Assembly: GCA_039808885.1 (NCBI GenBank)
Contig: JBDHTX010000005.1
Coordinates: 121,958 to 185,957 of the forward strand
Direction of reading: 5' to 3'
Origin: Dongia_A sp039808885
GTDB taxonomy: Bacteria > Pseudomonadota > Alphaproteobacteria > Dongiales > Dongiaceae
DNA length: 64,000 nt
The translations under genes were made by a program, and so were the position numbers. The notes under the pieces are model-generated. The model was not told the DNA's origin, did not search any database, and was given only the letters and a program-made list of their open reading frames with translations. Numbering within the stretch: position 1 is the first letter of the stretch; each line of letters begins with the position of its first letter. Below, in pieces: positions 7,913 through 15,917 of the stretch.

Positions 7913-9241
7913 ATGTCGATCGATCCCGCGACCAAGATTCCGGCGCGCCACGCCCGCAGCGTCGTGCTGGATGACAGCGCCCCGGTGGCCGGATTCACCG
8001 CCGACCTGGCGGGGGCGCTGAAATTCGTCCCGGCGCAGCCGGCCTACAACCTGATCTTCGGCAGCAACCTGGACGACGACCTCCAGGGCACGGCGCAGAA
8101 CGACATGATTCTCGCCAATGCCGGCTATGACGTGGTGCATGGCGGCGGCGGCGACGACTGGATCGACGGCGGCGGCGCGGCGGACGATCTCTATGGCGGC
8201 CGCGGCGACGACCTGCTGATGGGGGCCGCCGGCGACGATGATCTCTTCGGCGGCGCCAACAACGACCTGCTCACCGGCGGCGCGGGCAATGACGAGCTTT
8301 ACGGCGAGGCGGGCGACGACAATCTCTCCGGCGGCGCCGGCAACGACTGGGCCGAGGGCGGCATCGGCAACGATGCGATCGACGGCGGCGGCGGCAACGA
8401 CCATCTCGACGGCGGCGCCGGCGATGACGACATCGCGGGCGGCGACGGCGACGACATGATCGACGCCGGGGCCGGCGACAACGTCATCCATTGCGGCGCC
8501 GGCGACGACTACGCGAACGCCTATCCCGGCAACAATCTGGTCTATGGCGGCGATGGCGACGATGCCATCGGCGGCAGCGGCACCTTCCATGGCGAGGGCG
8601 GCGACGACTTCATCGTCGGCGCGCCGGGCAGCGATCTCTGCTACGGCGGCGACGGCGACGATCTGATCCTGTCGCAGGAAGGCGACGACCGCATCGAAGG
8701 CGGCCTCGGCAATGACAGCCTGGCCGGCTTCGACGGCAACGACGTGGTCCTCGGCGGCGTCGGCGATGATTCCTGCGCCGGCGATGACGGCGACGACGAG
8801 CTCGACGGCGGCGCCGGCTCCGACGACGTGCTGGGCGGCCACGGCAACGACCTGCTGGTCGGCGGGTTGGGCGGCGACTACCTCAACGGCTCCTATGACG
8901 ACGACGTGCTCTACGGCGATTTCACCGCGCTCACCAATCTTGCCGGCACGCGCGACGAGCTGCGCGGCGGCTCCGGCTTCGACCAGTTCGTCTATTTCGC
9001 CGGCAACGATGACGGCCGCGACGTGATCCTCGACTTCAACCCGGAGGAGGACGTGCTGCGCCTCGCCGATGTGGTGGATTCCGACGACGACCGGGTGTGG
9101 ACCAGCGTGTCCGGCGACGGCGACCTGGTGGTCAACTTCGCCGGCGGCGGCAATGTCGAGCTCGACGGCATCGCCAATATCGGCAACAGCACGCTGAAGC
9201 AGCTGGTCGGCTACATCCCGGTCGAGTTCGGCGAGGCCTGA
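7913..9241 (+). CDS. RTX-type calcium-binding repeat protein
   Basis: This 442-residue acidic protein is dominated by hemolysin-type nonapeptide repeats (GGxGxDxLx), running almost without a break from about residue 70 to 330, for example GGAGNDELYGEAGDDNLSGG. These form calcium-loaded parallel beta-rolls in secreted RTX proteins. The segment after the repeats (DQFVYFAGNDDGRDVILDF) is typical of RTX C-termini, and the last residues could be an uncleaved type I secretion signal. There is no N-terminal Sec signal and no enzymatic domain, so it is probably a structural or surface protein. ATG 7913 follows AAGGAG. No type I secretion genes are adjacent, so an exporter elsewhere is assumed. Confidence 0.88.
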   Translation: MSIDPATKIPARHARSVVLDDSAPVAGFTADLAGALKFVPAQPAYNLIFGSNLDDDLQGTAQNDMILANAGYDVVHGGGGDDWIDGGGAADDLYGGRGDDLLMGAAGDDDLFGGANNDLLTGGAGNDELYGEAGDDNLSGGAGNDWAEGGIGNDAIDGGGGNDHLDGGAGDDDIAGGDGDDMIDAGAGDNVIHCGAGDDYANAYPGNNLVYGGDGDDAIGGSGTFHGEGGDDFIVGAPGSDLCYGGDGDDLILSQEGDDRIEGGLGNDSLAGFDGNDVVLGGVGDDSCAGDDGDDELDGGAGSDDVLGGHGNDLLVGGLGGDYLNGSYDDDVLYGDFTALTNLAGTRDELRGGSGFDQFVYFAGNDDGRDVILDFNPEEDVLRLADVVDSDDDRVWTSVSGDGDLVVNFAGGGNVELDGIANIGNSTLKQLVGYIPVEFGEA

Positions 9242-9327
9242 TTGCGCGGACCCGTCGCAGCGCGCGCGATGGATTTCCCCGCCCGCGGAGACTATCGTCG
9301 CTGTCGCGGATCAAGCGGGAGCGCGAC

Positions 9328-9942
9328 ATGGTGGAGATCGTCTATTACGCGGCGGCGAGCCTGGACGGACAGATCGCCACCCGCGACGGCGGCATCGACT
9401 GGCTGCCGCCGATCGAGACTCCGGGCAGTGCTTCGGGCGGCGATGATTCGAGCGGCGGCAGCCCGGGCGGCGGTTCGGGCGGCTTCGACTACGGCTACCC
9501 CGATTTCTACGCCTCGGTCGACGCGCTGCTGATGGGCAGCCGCACCTATGAGAAGATCCTGCGCCACGACGACTGGCCCTATATGGACAAGCCGAGCTGG
9601 GTGTTCACCCGCCGGCCGCTGCCCCGGCCGCCCGGTGGTGGGGCGGGCGGTGACGCGGGCGAGCCGCGCATCGAGTTCACCGCCGACCGGCCGGAGGCGG
9701 TCATCGACGAGCTCGCGCTGCGCCGGGTCAAGCGCGCCTGGATCGTCGGCGGCGGCAAGCTCGCCTCGTCGTTCCGCGAGCGCGGCCTGATCCACGCCTA
9801 CGGCATCGGCATCGTGCCGGCGATCCTCGGCGGCGGCATCCCGCTGCTGGCGCCGCATGGCGATCTGGAGAAGCTGACGCTGACCGGCTGCCAGACCTAT
9901 CCCGACGGCGTCGTCGTGCTGTGGTACCGCCGGACGGAATAG
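9328..9942 (+). CDS. DHFR-like (RibD C-terminal domain) reductase
   Basis: This 204-residue protein has the dihydrofolate-reductase-like fold of the RibD C-terminal family: YYAAASLDGQIATRDGGIDWL at the N-terminus, DALLMGSRTYE, and IVGGGKLASSFRERGLI with the NADPH-binding GGG. Such proteins are NADPH-dependent reductases of mostly unknown substrate. A Gly/Ser-rich insert (about residues 33-52) interrupts the fold after the first strand and helix and is unusual. A second Pro/Gly stretch (RPLPRPPGGGAGGDAGEP) sits mid-protein. ATG 9328 is preferred because the family N-terminus begins there. It is monocistronic, 86 bp after the RTX gene. Confidence 0.8.
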   Translation: MVEIVYYAAASLDGQIATRDGGIDWLPPIETPGSASGGDDSSGGSPGGGSGGFDYGYPDFYASVDALLMGSRTYEKILRHDDWPYMDKPSWVFTRRPLPRPPGGGAGGDAGEPRIEFTADRPEAVIDELALRRVKRAWIVGGGKLASSFRERGLIHAYGIGIVPAILGGGIPLLAPHGDLEKLTLTGCQTYPDGVVVLWYRRTE

Positions 9943-9959
9943 CCGCCGCGCGACTTGCA

Positions 9960-9978
9960 TGTCATGGTCGGACCAAGT
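9960..9978 (+). repeat. Relic of D-type palindromic repeat
   Basis: GTCATGGTCGGACCAAGTC resembles one end of the large palindrome at 59818-59919 (GTCATGGTCGGACTTGGTCC). It lies directly before an A-type repeat, suggesting that repeats accumulated in this gap. Confidence 0.4.
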
Positions 9979-10022
9979 CTACCGCTGTCCGGTCAGAGCG
10001 TTCTGCCGCCATCTACCCCTTT

Positions 10023-10142
10023 CGTCATCACCGGGCGGAGACCCGGTGATCCAAGTTTGCAGCGGATACGTGACATCGGCACTTGGATTGCCGGGTCTAG
10101 CCCCGTCGGCGAAGGCCGACATTCGTCGGCGGGCAATGACGA
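10023..10142 (+). repeat. A-type interspersed repeat, copy 1
   Basis: About 120 bp contain CGTCATCACCGGGC...GACCCGGTGATCCA, then ACTTGGATTGCCG, then GTCGGCGAAGGCCGACATTC and GGCGGGCAATGA. The same blocks in the same order occur inverted at 48346-48476. Each copy contains two internal palindromes (CACCGGG/CCCGGTG and GTCGGC/GCCGAC), as in mobile intergenic palindromic units. The 266-bp gap between the DHFR-like and esterase genes otherwise shows no gene. Confidence 0.8.
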
Positions 10143-10208
10143 TGGGAGTGGCAATGACGGATGAAGGGCGCTTCTGCTTCTGCGTGGACTGATCGCGATA
10201 CCGGCCCG

Positions 10209-11135
10209 CTACTTGCCCAGCAGCGCCTTCACCCTGGGATCGAGCGAGGCCAGGAAGGTTTCCACCGCGTCGGTGTAGGCGCCCGGCTTGCCCAGCTCCT
10301 CGTTGATGGCGCCGTGGCGCAGCCTTTCGCCGAGCACCTCGGCGCGGGCGCCCAGCGCCTTGGACTTCAGCGCATAGGCGGTGTTGGTGGCGCAGGAATC
10401 GCTGCGCAGGCGCGAGCACACGCCGAGCCACGGCTTCATGCCGCTGCTGAGGTGATGCACCGGCGAGGAGGCTTCCCAGAAGGCGGGATCGGCGCCGAAG
10501 GCCTCGTCATAGAGCTTGGCGTGCTTGTGGTTCATGATCTGCGGCACGTCGAGGGCGCCGCTGTCGAGCGAGACGGTGCCGAGCCAGGGCCTGGCACCCT
10601 GCTTCGTCGCCCGCGCGGGATCGGCATTCAGCAGGCTCACCAGATGCGCGCCGGCGGAATGGCCCATCAGGATGAAGCGGTCGGGATCGCCGCCCCATCC
10701 GGGTGCGGCACCCTGCGCGGCGGCAAGGGCGCGGGCGACGTCGTCGGCCTGCTCGACCGGGTCGGCGTCGGGGATCATCGGGTAGTTGACCGAGACGAAG
10801 ATCAGCCCCTTGGGCAGCCAGCGCGACACCTTGTTGTCGACCACCCGGTCGATGCCCTTGTCGCCAAAGGCCCAGGCGCCGCCATGCACCATCAGGATCA
10901 CCGGGGCCGGCTGCGCGTCGGGTTGCGCCCCGGAACGCACTGGCAGGTAGATGTCCATGCGCTGGTCCTTGGCCGGGCCATAGGCGACGTTGCGCAGGAC
11001 CTTGACCGCGACGCCGCCGATCGTGGCCGCAGTCTCTTCCGCCCGGATCGCGCCGGACGAGGCCAGTCCCAGCACCAGGACCGGAACGATCAGGCGCGCG
11101 GCCCGGAAGGCGTGGCGGAGGGCGGCGAATCGCAT
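10209..11135 (-). CDS. Exported alpha/beta-hydrolase, esterase-like
   Basis: This 308-residue protein has an N-terminal signal peptide (hydrophobic LIVPVLVLGLASSGA, cleavage near IRAEE). It then shows the carboxylesterase/BD-FAE pattern: oxyanion-hole HGGAW, nucleophile elbow GHSAGAH, and a late His (LRHGAINEE) as the probable triad base. It would hydrolyse a carboxylic ester in the periplasm. The late segment has two Cys (GVCSRLRSDSC) close enough for a disulfide, which suits export. ATG 11135 has AGGAG six bases upstream. It diverges from the TPR gene. The substrate cannot be told from sequence. Confidence 0.85.
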   Translation of the reverse strand: MRFAALRHAFRAARLIVPVLVLGLASSGAIRAEETAATIGGVAVKVLRNVAYGPAKDQRMDIYLPVRSGAQPDAQPAPVILMVHGGAWAFGDKGIDRVVDNKVSRWLPKGLIFVSVNYPMIPDADPVEQADDVARALAAAQGAAPGWGGDPDRFILMGHSAGAHLVSLLNADPARATKQGARPWLGTVSLDSGALDVPQIMNHKHAKLYDEAFGADPAFWEASSPVHHLSSGMKPWLGVCSRLRSDSCATNTAYALKSKALGARAEVLGERLRHGAINEELGKPGAYTDAVETFLASLDPRVKALLGK

Positions 11136-11320
11136 GGGTGCTCCTGGATGGTGGTCTCGGCAGCAGGGAAGCGGGCCCGGCGAAGCTCCGGGCCGATCGG
11201 TCTAACGGCGCGCGGGCGGCAAGCCTGCGGTCATTCGCCCGGGATTTCGGGCCGCGACCCGCTCCCCTTCTTTCCGGCAAGGCCCTATGATCGCCGCAAT
11301 CCTTGTCGCAGATGGTGACC

Positions 11321-12652
11321 ATGCGCAACCCGGACCGAGGCCTCAATCCGCTTTCCGCCGTGATCGGCTTGCTCGCCGTCCTGGCCGCCGGCCCAGCCCT
11401 GGCCCAGGACGCCGGGCAGGAAACCGGGCAACCCGGCGACTGGGACACCGATGCCTTCCTGTGCCGCGACCTCAATCTGGAGCCGCCGCTGCGGATCGAG
11501 GCCTGCGCCCGCGCGCTGAAGGCCCCGAGCCTCTCGGCCAAGGTGCAGGTCGGCCTGCTGTCGCAGCGCGCCATGGCGTTCGACGAGGTCGGCGACTACG
11601 ACAAGGCGATCCAGGATTACGACGCGGCGATCGTGCTGACGCCGCGCGACCCGTATCTCTATCTCAACCGCGGCGTGGCCAAGGTGCGCGGCGGCAAGCC
11701 GGCGGCGGCGCTGCCCGATTACGACCAGGCGATCAAGCTGAAGCCGGATTGGCATCTGCCCTATTTCGACCGCGCGGTGGCGCTGTCCGATCTCGGCCGC
11801 GGCGCCGAGGCGCTGGCGGAGTATCAGCGCGCCATCGAGCGCAATCCCGACGATGCCTGGATCTATGTCGGCCAGGGCGACGTGCTGGCCGCCTCCGGCG
11901 ACGAGGCCGGGGCGCTCACGGCCTACGACCACGCGCTGGCATTGCGGCCGGACCTCGACAAGGCGCGGGCGCGCCGGGCCAAGGTGCTGCTGCGCCTCGA
12001 GCGGCCGCAGGACGCGGTGGCGGAAATGGACCGCGCGCTGGCCGACAGCGCCAGCAATGCCGAATGGTGGCGGCTGCGCGCCCAGGCGAAATTCGCGCTG
12101 GCCGATTTCGCCGGCGCCATCGCCGATCTGCAGCAGGCGGCCGAGAAGGCGCCGCAGGACACCCGGATCCTGCGCGAACTGGCGCTGGCGCAGCTGGCGG
12201 CGGGCGACGACGCGGCCGCCGATGCGACGGCGCAGCGGGCGCTTGCCGCGCTGGCGAACGAGACGGCCAATGTGATCCTGGCCGGGCAGGTGGCGCTGCT
12301 CCGCGGCCAAACCGACGCGGCGACGGATTTCGCGCGCCGCGCCGTGGCGCTGAAGCCGGGCGACGCCCATGCCCAGGCATTGCTGGCGCTCAGCCTCGCC
12401 CCGGGTGGCGAGTCCGAGAAGGCGGCCCAGGCCGCCGCCGATTTCGCCCCGGACGATGCCGAATTGCTGGCCATCGCCCGCCATCTCGGCGCCCGCAGCG
12501 ATCACGTGGCGCCACGGCCGAGCCAGGCCACCCCGGCCGGCAAGATGCTCGCCGCCTGCGTCGCCAATCTGGCGATCGACGATCTGGAAGCCGCCCGGCA
12601 ATCCGGGGCGCGCTGGTCGCTGTGCTGGCTCGCCGCGCAGCCGGGATCCTAA
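11321..12652 (+). CDS. Periplasmic TPR repeat protein
   Basis: This protein of about 443 residues has a signal peptide (PLSAVIGLLAVLAAGPALA-QD). Tandem tetratricopeptide repeats cover most of the length; clear units include AMAFDEVGDYDKAIQDYDAAIVL, YLNRGVAKVRGGKPAAALPDYDQAIKL and AVALSDLGRGAEALAEYQRAIER. TPRs form a superhelical scaffold for protein partners, so this is probably a periplasmic interaction protein. The first 30 mature residues include two Cys (FLCRDLN, EACARAL), seen in TPR proteins that start with a short disulfide-linked cap. The start is uncertain: ATG 11321, ATG 11312 and TTG 11303 are all in frame and none has a clear ribosome binding site. Confidence 0.8.
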   Translation: MRNPDRGLNPLSAVIGLLAVLAAGPALAQDAGQETGQPGDWDTDAFLCRDLNLEPPLRIEACARALKAPSLSAKVQVGLLSQRAMAFDEVGDYDKAIQDYDAAIVLTPRDPYLYLNRGVAKVRGGKPAAALPDYDQAIKLKPDWHLPYFDRAVALSDLGRGAEALAEYQRAIERNPDDAWIYVGQGDVLAASGDEAGALTAYDHALALRPDLDKARARRAKVLLRLERPQDAVAEMDRALADSASNAEWWRLRAQAKFALADFAGAIADLQQAAEKAPQDTRILRELALAQLAAGDDAAADATAQRALAALANETANVILAGQVALLRGQTDAATDFARRAVALKPGDAHAQALLALSLAPGGESEKAAQAAADFAPDDAELLAIARHLGARSDHVAPRPSQATPAGKMLAACVANLAIDDLEAARQSGARWSLCWLAAQPGS

Positions 12653-12696
12653 AGCCATAAGTTCTGTATGGATTAAGCCGTTCCGGCCAGTTTGGA

Positions 12697-12713
12697 TTTT
12701 GAATAACTCTAAA
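12697..12713 (+). promoter_or_regulatory. Irr box (ICE) candidate upstream of irr
   Basis: TTTTGAATAACTCTAAA matches the iron-control-element consensus TTTRGAAYNRTTCYAAA (as I know it) at 15 of 17 positions. It ends 43 bases before the irr start. Autoregulation of irr by such a box is a reasonable inference. Confidence 0.5.
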
Positions 12714-12756
12714 TTGGCACTTCAAATCCCCGGCTTCTTTGCTAAAATCCGGCCCC

Positions 12757-13203
12757 ATGAGCAGGACGAGTTCGACTCACCAAGCGACCCAGGCGCGGCC
12801 TTTCGCGCCGATCGTGCAGCGCCTGCGCCAGGCGGGGCTGCGGCCGACGCGGCAGCGTCTGTGCCTCGCGCGCCTGCTGTTCGAACCGGGCGACCGCCAT
12901 GTGACGGCGGAGCAGCTGCATTCGGAAGCCAATGCGGCGCGGGTCGAAGTCTCCCTCGCCACCATCTACAACACGCTGCACCAGTTCACCGAGGCCGGCC
13001 TGCTGCGCGAAGTGGTGATCGAGCCGGGGCGCTCCTATTTCGACACCAATGTCAGCAACCACCATCACTTCTTCCTCGAGGAGGATGGCGCGCTGATGGA
13101 CATTCCGGGCGAGCACATCGCGCTGGCGCAGCTGCCGGCGCCGCCGGCGGGCCTCAAGGTGAGCCGCGTGGACGTCGTCGTCCGGGTCACCCGCAAGGGC
13201 TGA
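12757..13203 (+). CDS. irr: Fur-family iron response regulator Irr
   Basis: This 148-residue protein belongs to the Fur superfamily. The winged helix includes RPTRQRLCLARLLF and VEVSLATIYNTLHQFTEAGLLREV, and the dimerisation/metal part has SYFDTNVSNHHHFFLEEDG. The HHH run after a TNxS segment and the wording of the recognition helix are those of alphaproteobacterial Irr rather than Fur, Zur or PerR. No N-terminal GCPWHD-type heme motif is present, as in Irr proteins of many non-Bradyrhizobium species. Irr controls iron and heme genes under low iron through ICE operators, of which one lies upstream here and one before the next gene. ATG 12757 is preferred over 12739. Rubrerythrin follows 234 bp downstream. 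Confidence 0.85.
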   Translation: MSRTSSTHQATQARPFAPIVQRLRQAGLRPTRQRLCLARLLFEPGDRHVTAEQLHSEANAARVEVSLATIYNTLHQFTEAGLLREVVIEPGRSYFDTNVSNHHHFFLEEDGALMDIPGEHIALAQLPAPPAGLKVSRVDVVVRVTRKG

Positions 13204-13247
13204 CAGCTGCGCCGATAAGTCGCGCTTTTCAAAAGCTCAGACGTTAG

Positions 13248-13264
13248 TTTGTAATTATTCTAAA
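13248..13264 (+). promoter_or_regulatory. Irr box (ICE) candidate upstream of rubrerythrin
   Basis: TTTGTAATTATTCTAAA matches TTTRGAAYNRTTCYAAA at 16 of 17 positions, the best such match I found. Just after it lie TTGACG (13269-13274) and, 17 bases on, CATAGT (13292-13297), a plausible sigma-70 promoter. A box upstream of the -35 would fit activation rather than repression, but the promoter itself is inferred. Confidence 0.6.
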
Positions 13265-13273
13265 TATCTTGAC

Positions 13274-13301
13274 GGGCCGCCTTCGGCGGCCCATAGTTTT
13301 T
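13274..13301 (+). terminator. Hairpin with T-tail after irr
   Basis: GGGCCGCC-TTC-GGCGGCCC forms an 8-bp stem with a 3-base loop, followed by ATAGTTTTT. It lies 70 bp after the irr stop and fits a rho-independent terminator. The same bases lie between the proposed -35 and -10 of the rubrerythrin promoter, so one of the two readings may be wrong. Confidence 0.55.
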
Positions 13302-13437
13302 GCGACGGCGGCCGCTCCGCCGCCTCGAGTCCCGCCTTCCACCGTCGCGCTCCGGGCCTTGCCAGTGTTCCCGGGCATCAGGCGCGGCGGAGAGCGCGGG
13401 CCTCCTCAGCATCGGCATCTGCATCAGGGAGAATGTC

Positions 13438-13857
13438 ATGGCCAATCTGAAGAACTCCAAGACTCAGGAAAACCTGAAGGCCGCGTTCGCCGGCGAAAGC
13501 CAGGCCAACCGCCGCTACCTCTATTTCGCCCAGAAGGCCGACGTCGAGGGCTACAACGACGTCTCCGCCGTGTTCCGCTCGACCGCGGAAGGCGAGACCG
13601 GCCACGCCCATGGCCATCTGGAATTCCTCGAAGTCGTCGGCGACCCGGCCACCGGCCTGCCGATCGGCTCGACCTCCAACAACCTCAAGGCGGCGATCGC
13701 GGGCGAGACCCACGAATACACCGACATGTATCCGGGCATGGCCCGCACCGCCCGCGAGGAAGGCTTCGACGAGATCGCCGACTGGTTCGAGACCCTGGCG
13801 AAGGCCGAGAAGTCGCATGCCGGCCGCTTCCAGAAGGCGCTCGACACGCTGGGCTAA
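13438..13857 (+). CDS. Rubrerythrin, short form without rubredoxin domain
   Basis: This 139-residue four-helix diiron protein carries the expected Glu/His ligands in AFAGESQANRRYLYFA, EGETGHAHGHLEF, AGETHEYTDMY and KAEKSHAGRF. Rubrerythrins reduce hydrogen peroxide at the diiron site. The usual C-terminal rubredoxin [Fe(Cys)4] domain is absent, so an external electron donor is needed; the Fe-S protein encoded next is an obvious candidate (inference). ATG 13438 follows AGGGAG. It probably heads an operon with the CCG-domain and DUF3501 genes, and the Irr-like box upstream ties it to iron status. Cytosolic. Confidence 0.92.
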   Translation: MANLKNSKTQENLKAAFAGESQANRRYLYFAQKADVEGYNDVSAVFRSTAEGETGHAHGHLEFLEVVGDPATGLPIGSTSNNLKAAIAGETHEYTDMYPGMARTAREEGFDEIADWFETLAKAEKSHAGRFQKALDTLG

Positions 13858-13883
13858 GGCGCCCGGCAAGGCGTCGTGAAAAC

Positions 13884-13909
13884 CGGGCGGCGTCGCGTGA
13901 TGCCGCCCG
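13884..13909 (+). terminator. Intercistronic hairpin after rubrerythrin
   Basis: CGGGCGGC and GCCGCCCG pair over 8 bp around a 10-base loop, followed by ATTCTCTCC without a real T-run. It may be a partial terminator or mRNA-stabilising hairpin that leaves rubrerythrin more abundant than the genes downstream. Confidence 0.4.
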
Positions 13910-13946
13910 ATTCTCTCCTCCGGATTCGCAGCTAGGGACGCTACCA

Positions 13947-15281
13947 ATGCGCGAAGGCAGCCTGGAAGCACCGATCCGCCACGTCCTGGACTGGCAGAAC
14001 CCCGATTTCTACGACATGGACAAGATCCATGCCGAGATGCATCGCGTCTTCGACGCCTGCCATGGCTGCCGGCGCTGCTTCAACCTGTGCGATTCCTTCC
14101 CGCGGCTGTTCGACCTGGTCGACAATTCGGCGACCGGCGAGATGGATGGCGTGAAGGTCGAGGACTACAAGCAGGTGGTCGACGCCTGCACCCTCTGCGA
14201 CCTCTGCTTCATGACCAAGTGCCCCTATGTGCCGCCGCATGAATGGGCGCTGGATTTCCCGCACCTGATGCTGCGCTACCGCGCCGCCGAGCTGAAGCAC
14301 GGCAAGGCGGGCAAGGTCTACGGCCAGCTGACCGAGACCGACCGCAACGGCAAAGCGGCGCAATTGATGGCGCCGGTGGTGAACTTCGCCAACGAGGCGA
14401 AGCCCGTCCGCGCGGTGATGCAGGCGACAATCGGCATCGATGCCGAGGCGAAGCTGCCGAAATTCTGCGGCCGCACCCTGGTGATGCGCGCGGCGGAGGA
14501 GCCGCTGCAGGTCAACCAGAATGCCCCGGCCTATGGCCGCAAGGCGGTGCTCTACGCCACCTGCTTCTCCAATTACAACAATCCCGAGATCGGCGTCGCC
14601 GCGCGCAAGGTGCTGGCGCATAACGGCGTCGAGACCGAGGTGGTCTATCCGCGCTGCTGCGGTATGCCGCAATTCGAGCGCGGCGACGTCGCCCGCGTGG
14701 CGGAACACGCGAAGACGGTGAGCGAGGCGCTCATCCCCTATGTCGAGGACGGTTACGACGTCATCGCCCTGGTGCCGTCCTGCGCCCTGATGCTGAAATT
14801 CGAATGGCCGCTGGTCCTGCCCAAGGACGACAAGGTGAAGCGGCTCTCGGACGCGACCTACGACATCTCCGAATACGTGGTGGACATCGCGACCCGGCAG
14901 GGCCTGGCGAAAGGCTTGCGGAAACTGGAGGGCGGCGTGGCGCTGCACATCGCCTGCCATGCGCGGGCGCAGAACATGGGCCAGAAGGCGGCGGAGATGC
15001 TGCGCCTGATTCCCGACCCGGATCTGCAGGTGATTGAGCGCTGCTCCGGCCATGGCGGCGCCTGGGGCGTGATGCAGGGCAATTTCGATATCGCGCTCAA
15101 GGTGGGCAAGCCGGTGGCGCGCCAGGCGCTGGGCTCGGGCAAGGCGCATGTCGCCTCCGAATGCCCGCTGGCCGGCGACCACATCGTGCAGGGCATGGAA
15201 CGCATCGCCAAGGGCGCGCCCCATGCGGCGGAGGCCGAGCATCCGATCCAGCTGTTCGCCAAGGCCTATGGCCTGGTCTGA
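13947..15281 (+). CDS. CCG-domain Fe-S oxidoreductase, GlpC/HdrD-like
   Basis: This 444-residue protein has two ferredoxin-like [4Fe-4S] motifs near the N-terminus: C38-x2-C41-x2-C44-x3-C48 and C81-x2-C84-x2-C87-x4-C92-P. Two cysteine-rich (CCG) domains follow. The first has CCGMPQFERGD; the second has HIACHARAQNMG and then CSGHGGAWG, where Ser replaces the second Cys of the CCG motif. This resembles GlpC and HdrD subunits, which pass electrons between a partner dehydrogenase and another acceptor. Next to rubrerythrin it may supply electrons for peroxide reduction (inference). ATG 13947 follows AGGGACG. Cytosolic, with no membrane segment. It is followed after 36 bp by the DUF3501 gene. Confidence 0.85.
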   Translation: MREGSLEAPIRHVLDWQNPDFYDMDKIHAEMHRVFDACHGCRRCFNLCDSFPRLFDLVDNSATGEMDGVKVEDYKQVVDACTLCDLCFMTKCPYVPPHEWALDFPHLMLRYRAAELKHGKAGKVYGQLTETDRNGKAAQLMAPVVNFANEAKPVRAVMQATIGIDAEAKLPKFCGRTLVMRAAEEPLQVNQNAPAYGRKAVLYATCFSNYNNPEIGVAARKVLAHNGVETEVVYPRCCGMPQFERGDVARVAEHAKTVSEALIPYVEDGYDVIALVPSCALMLKFEWPLVLPKDDKVKRLSDATYDISEYVVDIATRQGLAKGLRKLEGGVALHIACHARAQNMGQKAAEMLRLIPDPDLQVIERCSGHGGAWGVMQGNFDIALKVGKPVARQALGSGKAHVASECPLAGDHIVQGMERIAKGAPHAAEAEHPIQLFAKAYGLV

Positions 15282-15317
15282 AGCTCCGCCGGCTTCGTAG
15301 AGAGTTCAGGTGAGACG

Positions 15318-15917
15318 ATGAGCATCATCATGCGCAAGAAAGAGATCACGCCGTCCGACATCCTGCCGCTCGCGACCTACGCGACGCAGCGCGCGGCGAT
15401 GCGCCAGGAGATCGTGCGCAGGAAGAAGAACCGCCGGCTCGAGGTCGGCCCCTGCGCCACCTTCTATTTCGAATGCTACGAGACGATGCTGCAGCAGGTG
15501 CAGGAGATGCTGTACATCGAGAAGGGCGGCGCCGAGCAGGTGGCCGACGAGCTCTCCGCCTACAATCCGCTGATCCCCAAGGGCGCCGAGCTGGTGGCGA
15601 CGGTGATGTTCGAGATCGACGATCCGGTGCGCCGCGCCAACGTGCTGGCGCGCCTCGGCGGGGTCGAGAACACCATGTTCATCAGGCTCGGCGACGACAA
15701 GGTCCTGGGCGTGCCGGAAGCCGACCAGGAGCGCACCAACGAGGAAGGCAAGGCGTCCTCGGTGCAGTTCGTGCATTTCCCCTTCACCGCCGCCCAGATC
15801 GCCAAGTTCAAGAGTTCCGGGCAGATGATCGTGGTCGGCATGGAGCATCCGAATTACGGCCACATGTCGGTGATGCCCGAAGCCATGCGCGCCGAGCTGG
15901 CCCAGGACTTCGACTGA
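15318..15917 (+). CDS. DUF3501 family protein
   Basis: This 199-residue soluble protein has no known activity. I recognise it as DUF3501 from EITPSDILPLATYATQR, RLEVGPCATFYFECYETMLQQVQEML and the C-terminal MEHPNYGHMSVMP. From memory, the family is often found downstream of rubrerythrin and a GlpC-like Fe-S protein, exactly as here, so a shared role in redox defence is likely. Conserved Cys (GPCATFYFEC) and His residues could bind metal, but that is not shown. The stop codon lies inside the first unit of a 14-bp tandem repeat. Confidence 0.8.
   Translation: MSIIMRKKEITPSDILPLATYATQRAAMRQEIVRRKKNRRLEVGPCATFYFECYETMLQQVQEMLYIEKGGAEQVADELSAYNPLIPKGAELVATVMFEIDDPVRRANVLARLGGVENTMFIRLGDDKVLGVPEADQERTNEEGKASSVQFVHFPFTAAQIAKFKSSGQMIVVGMEHPNYGHMSVMPEAMRAELAQDFD

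Noticed and set aside
6749..8842. A 697-codon minus frame opposite the RTX gene
   Set aside because: Its Val/Ala/Ile-rich repeat is the reverse reading of the RTX nonapeptides. It also overlaps the Qng1 gene in another frame.
10023..10142. A-type repeat as a possible CRISPR-like or attachment site
   Set aside because: Only two copies, far apart and inverted, with no regular spacers, no cas genes and no integrase.
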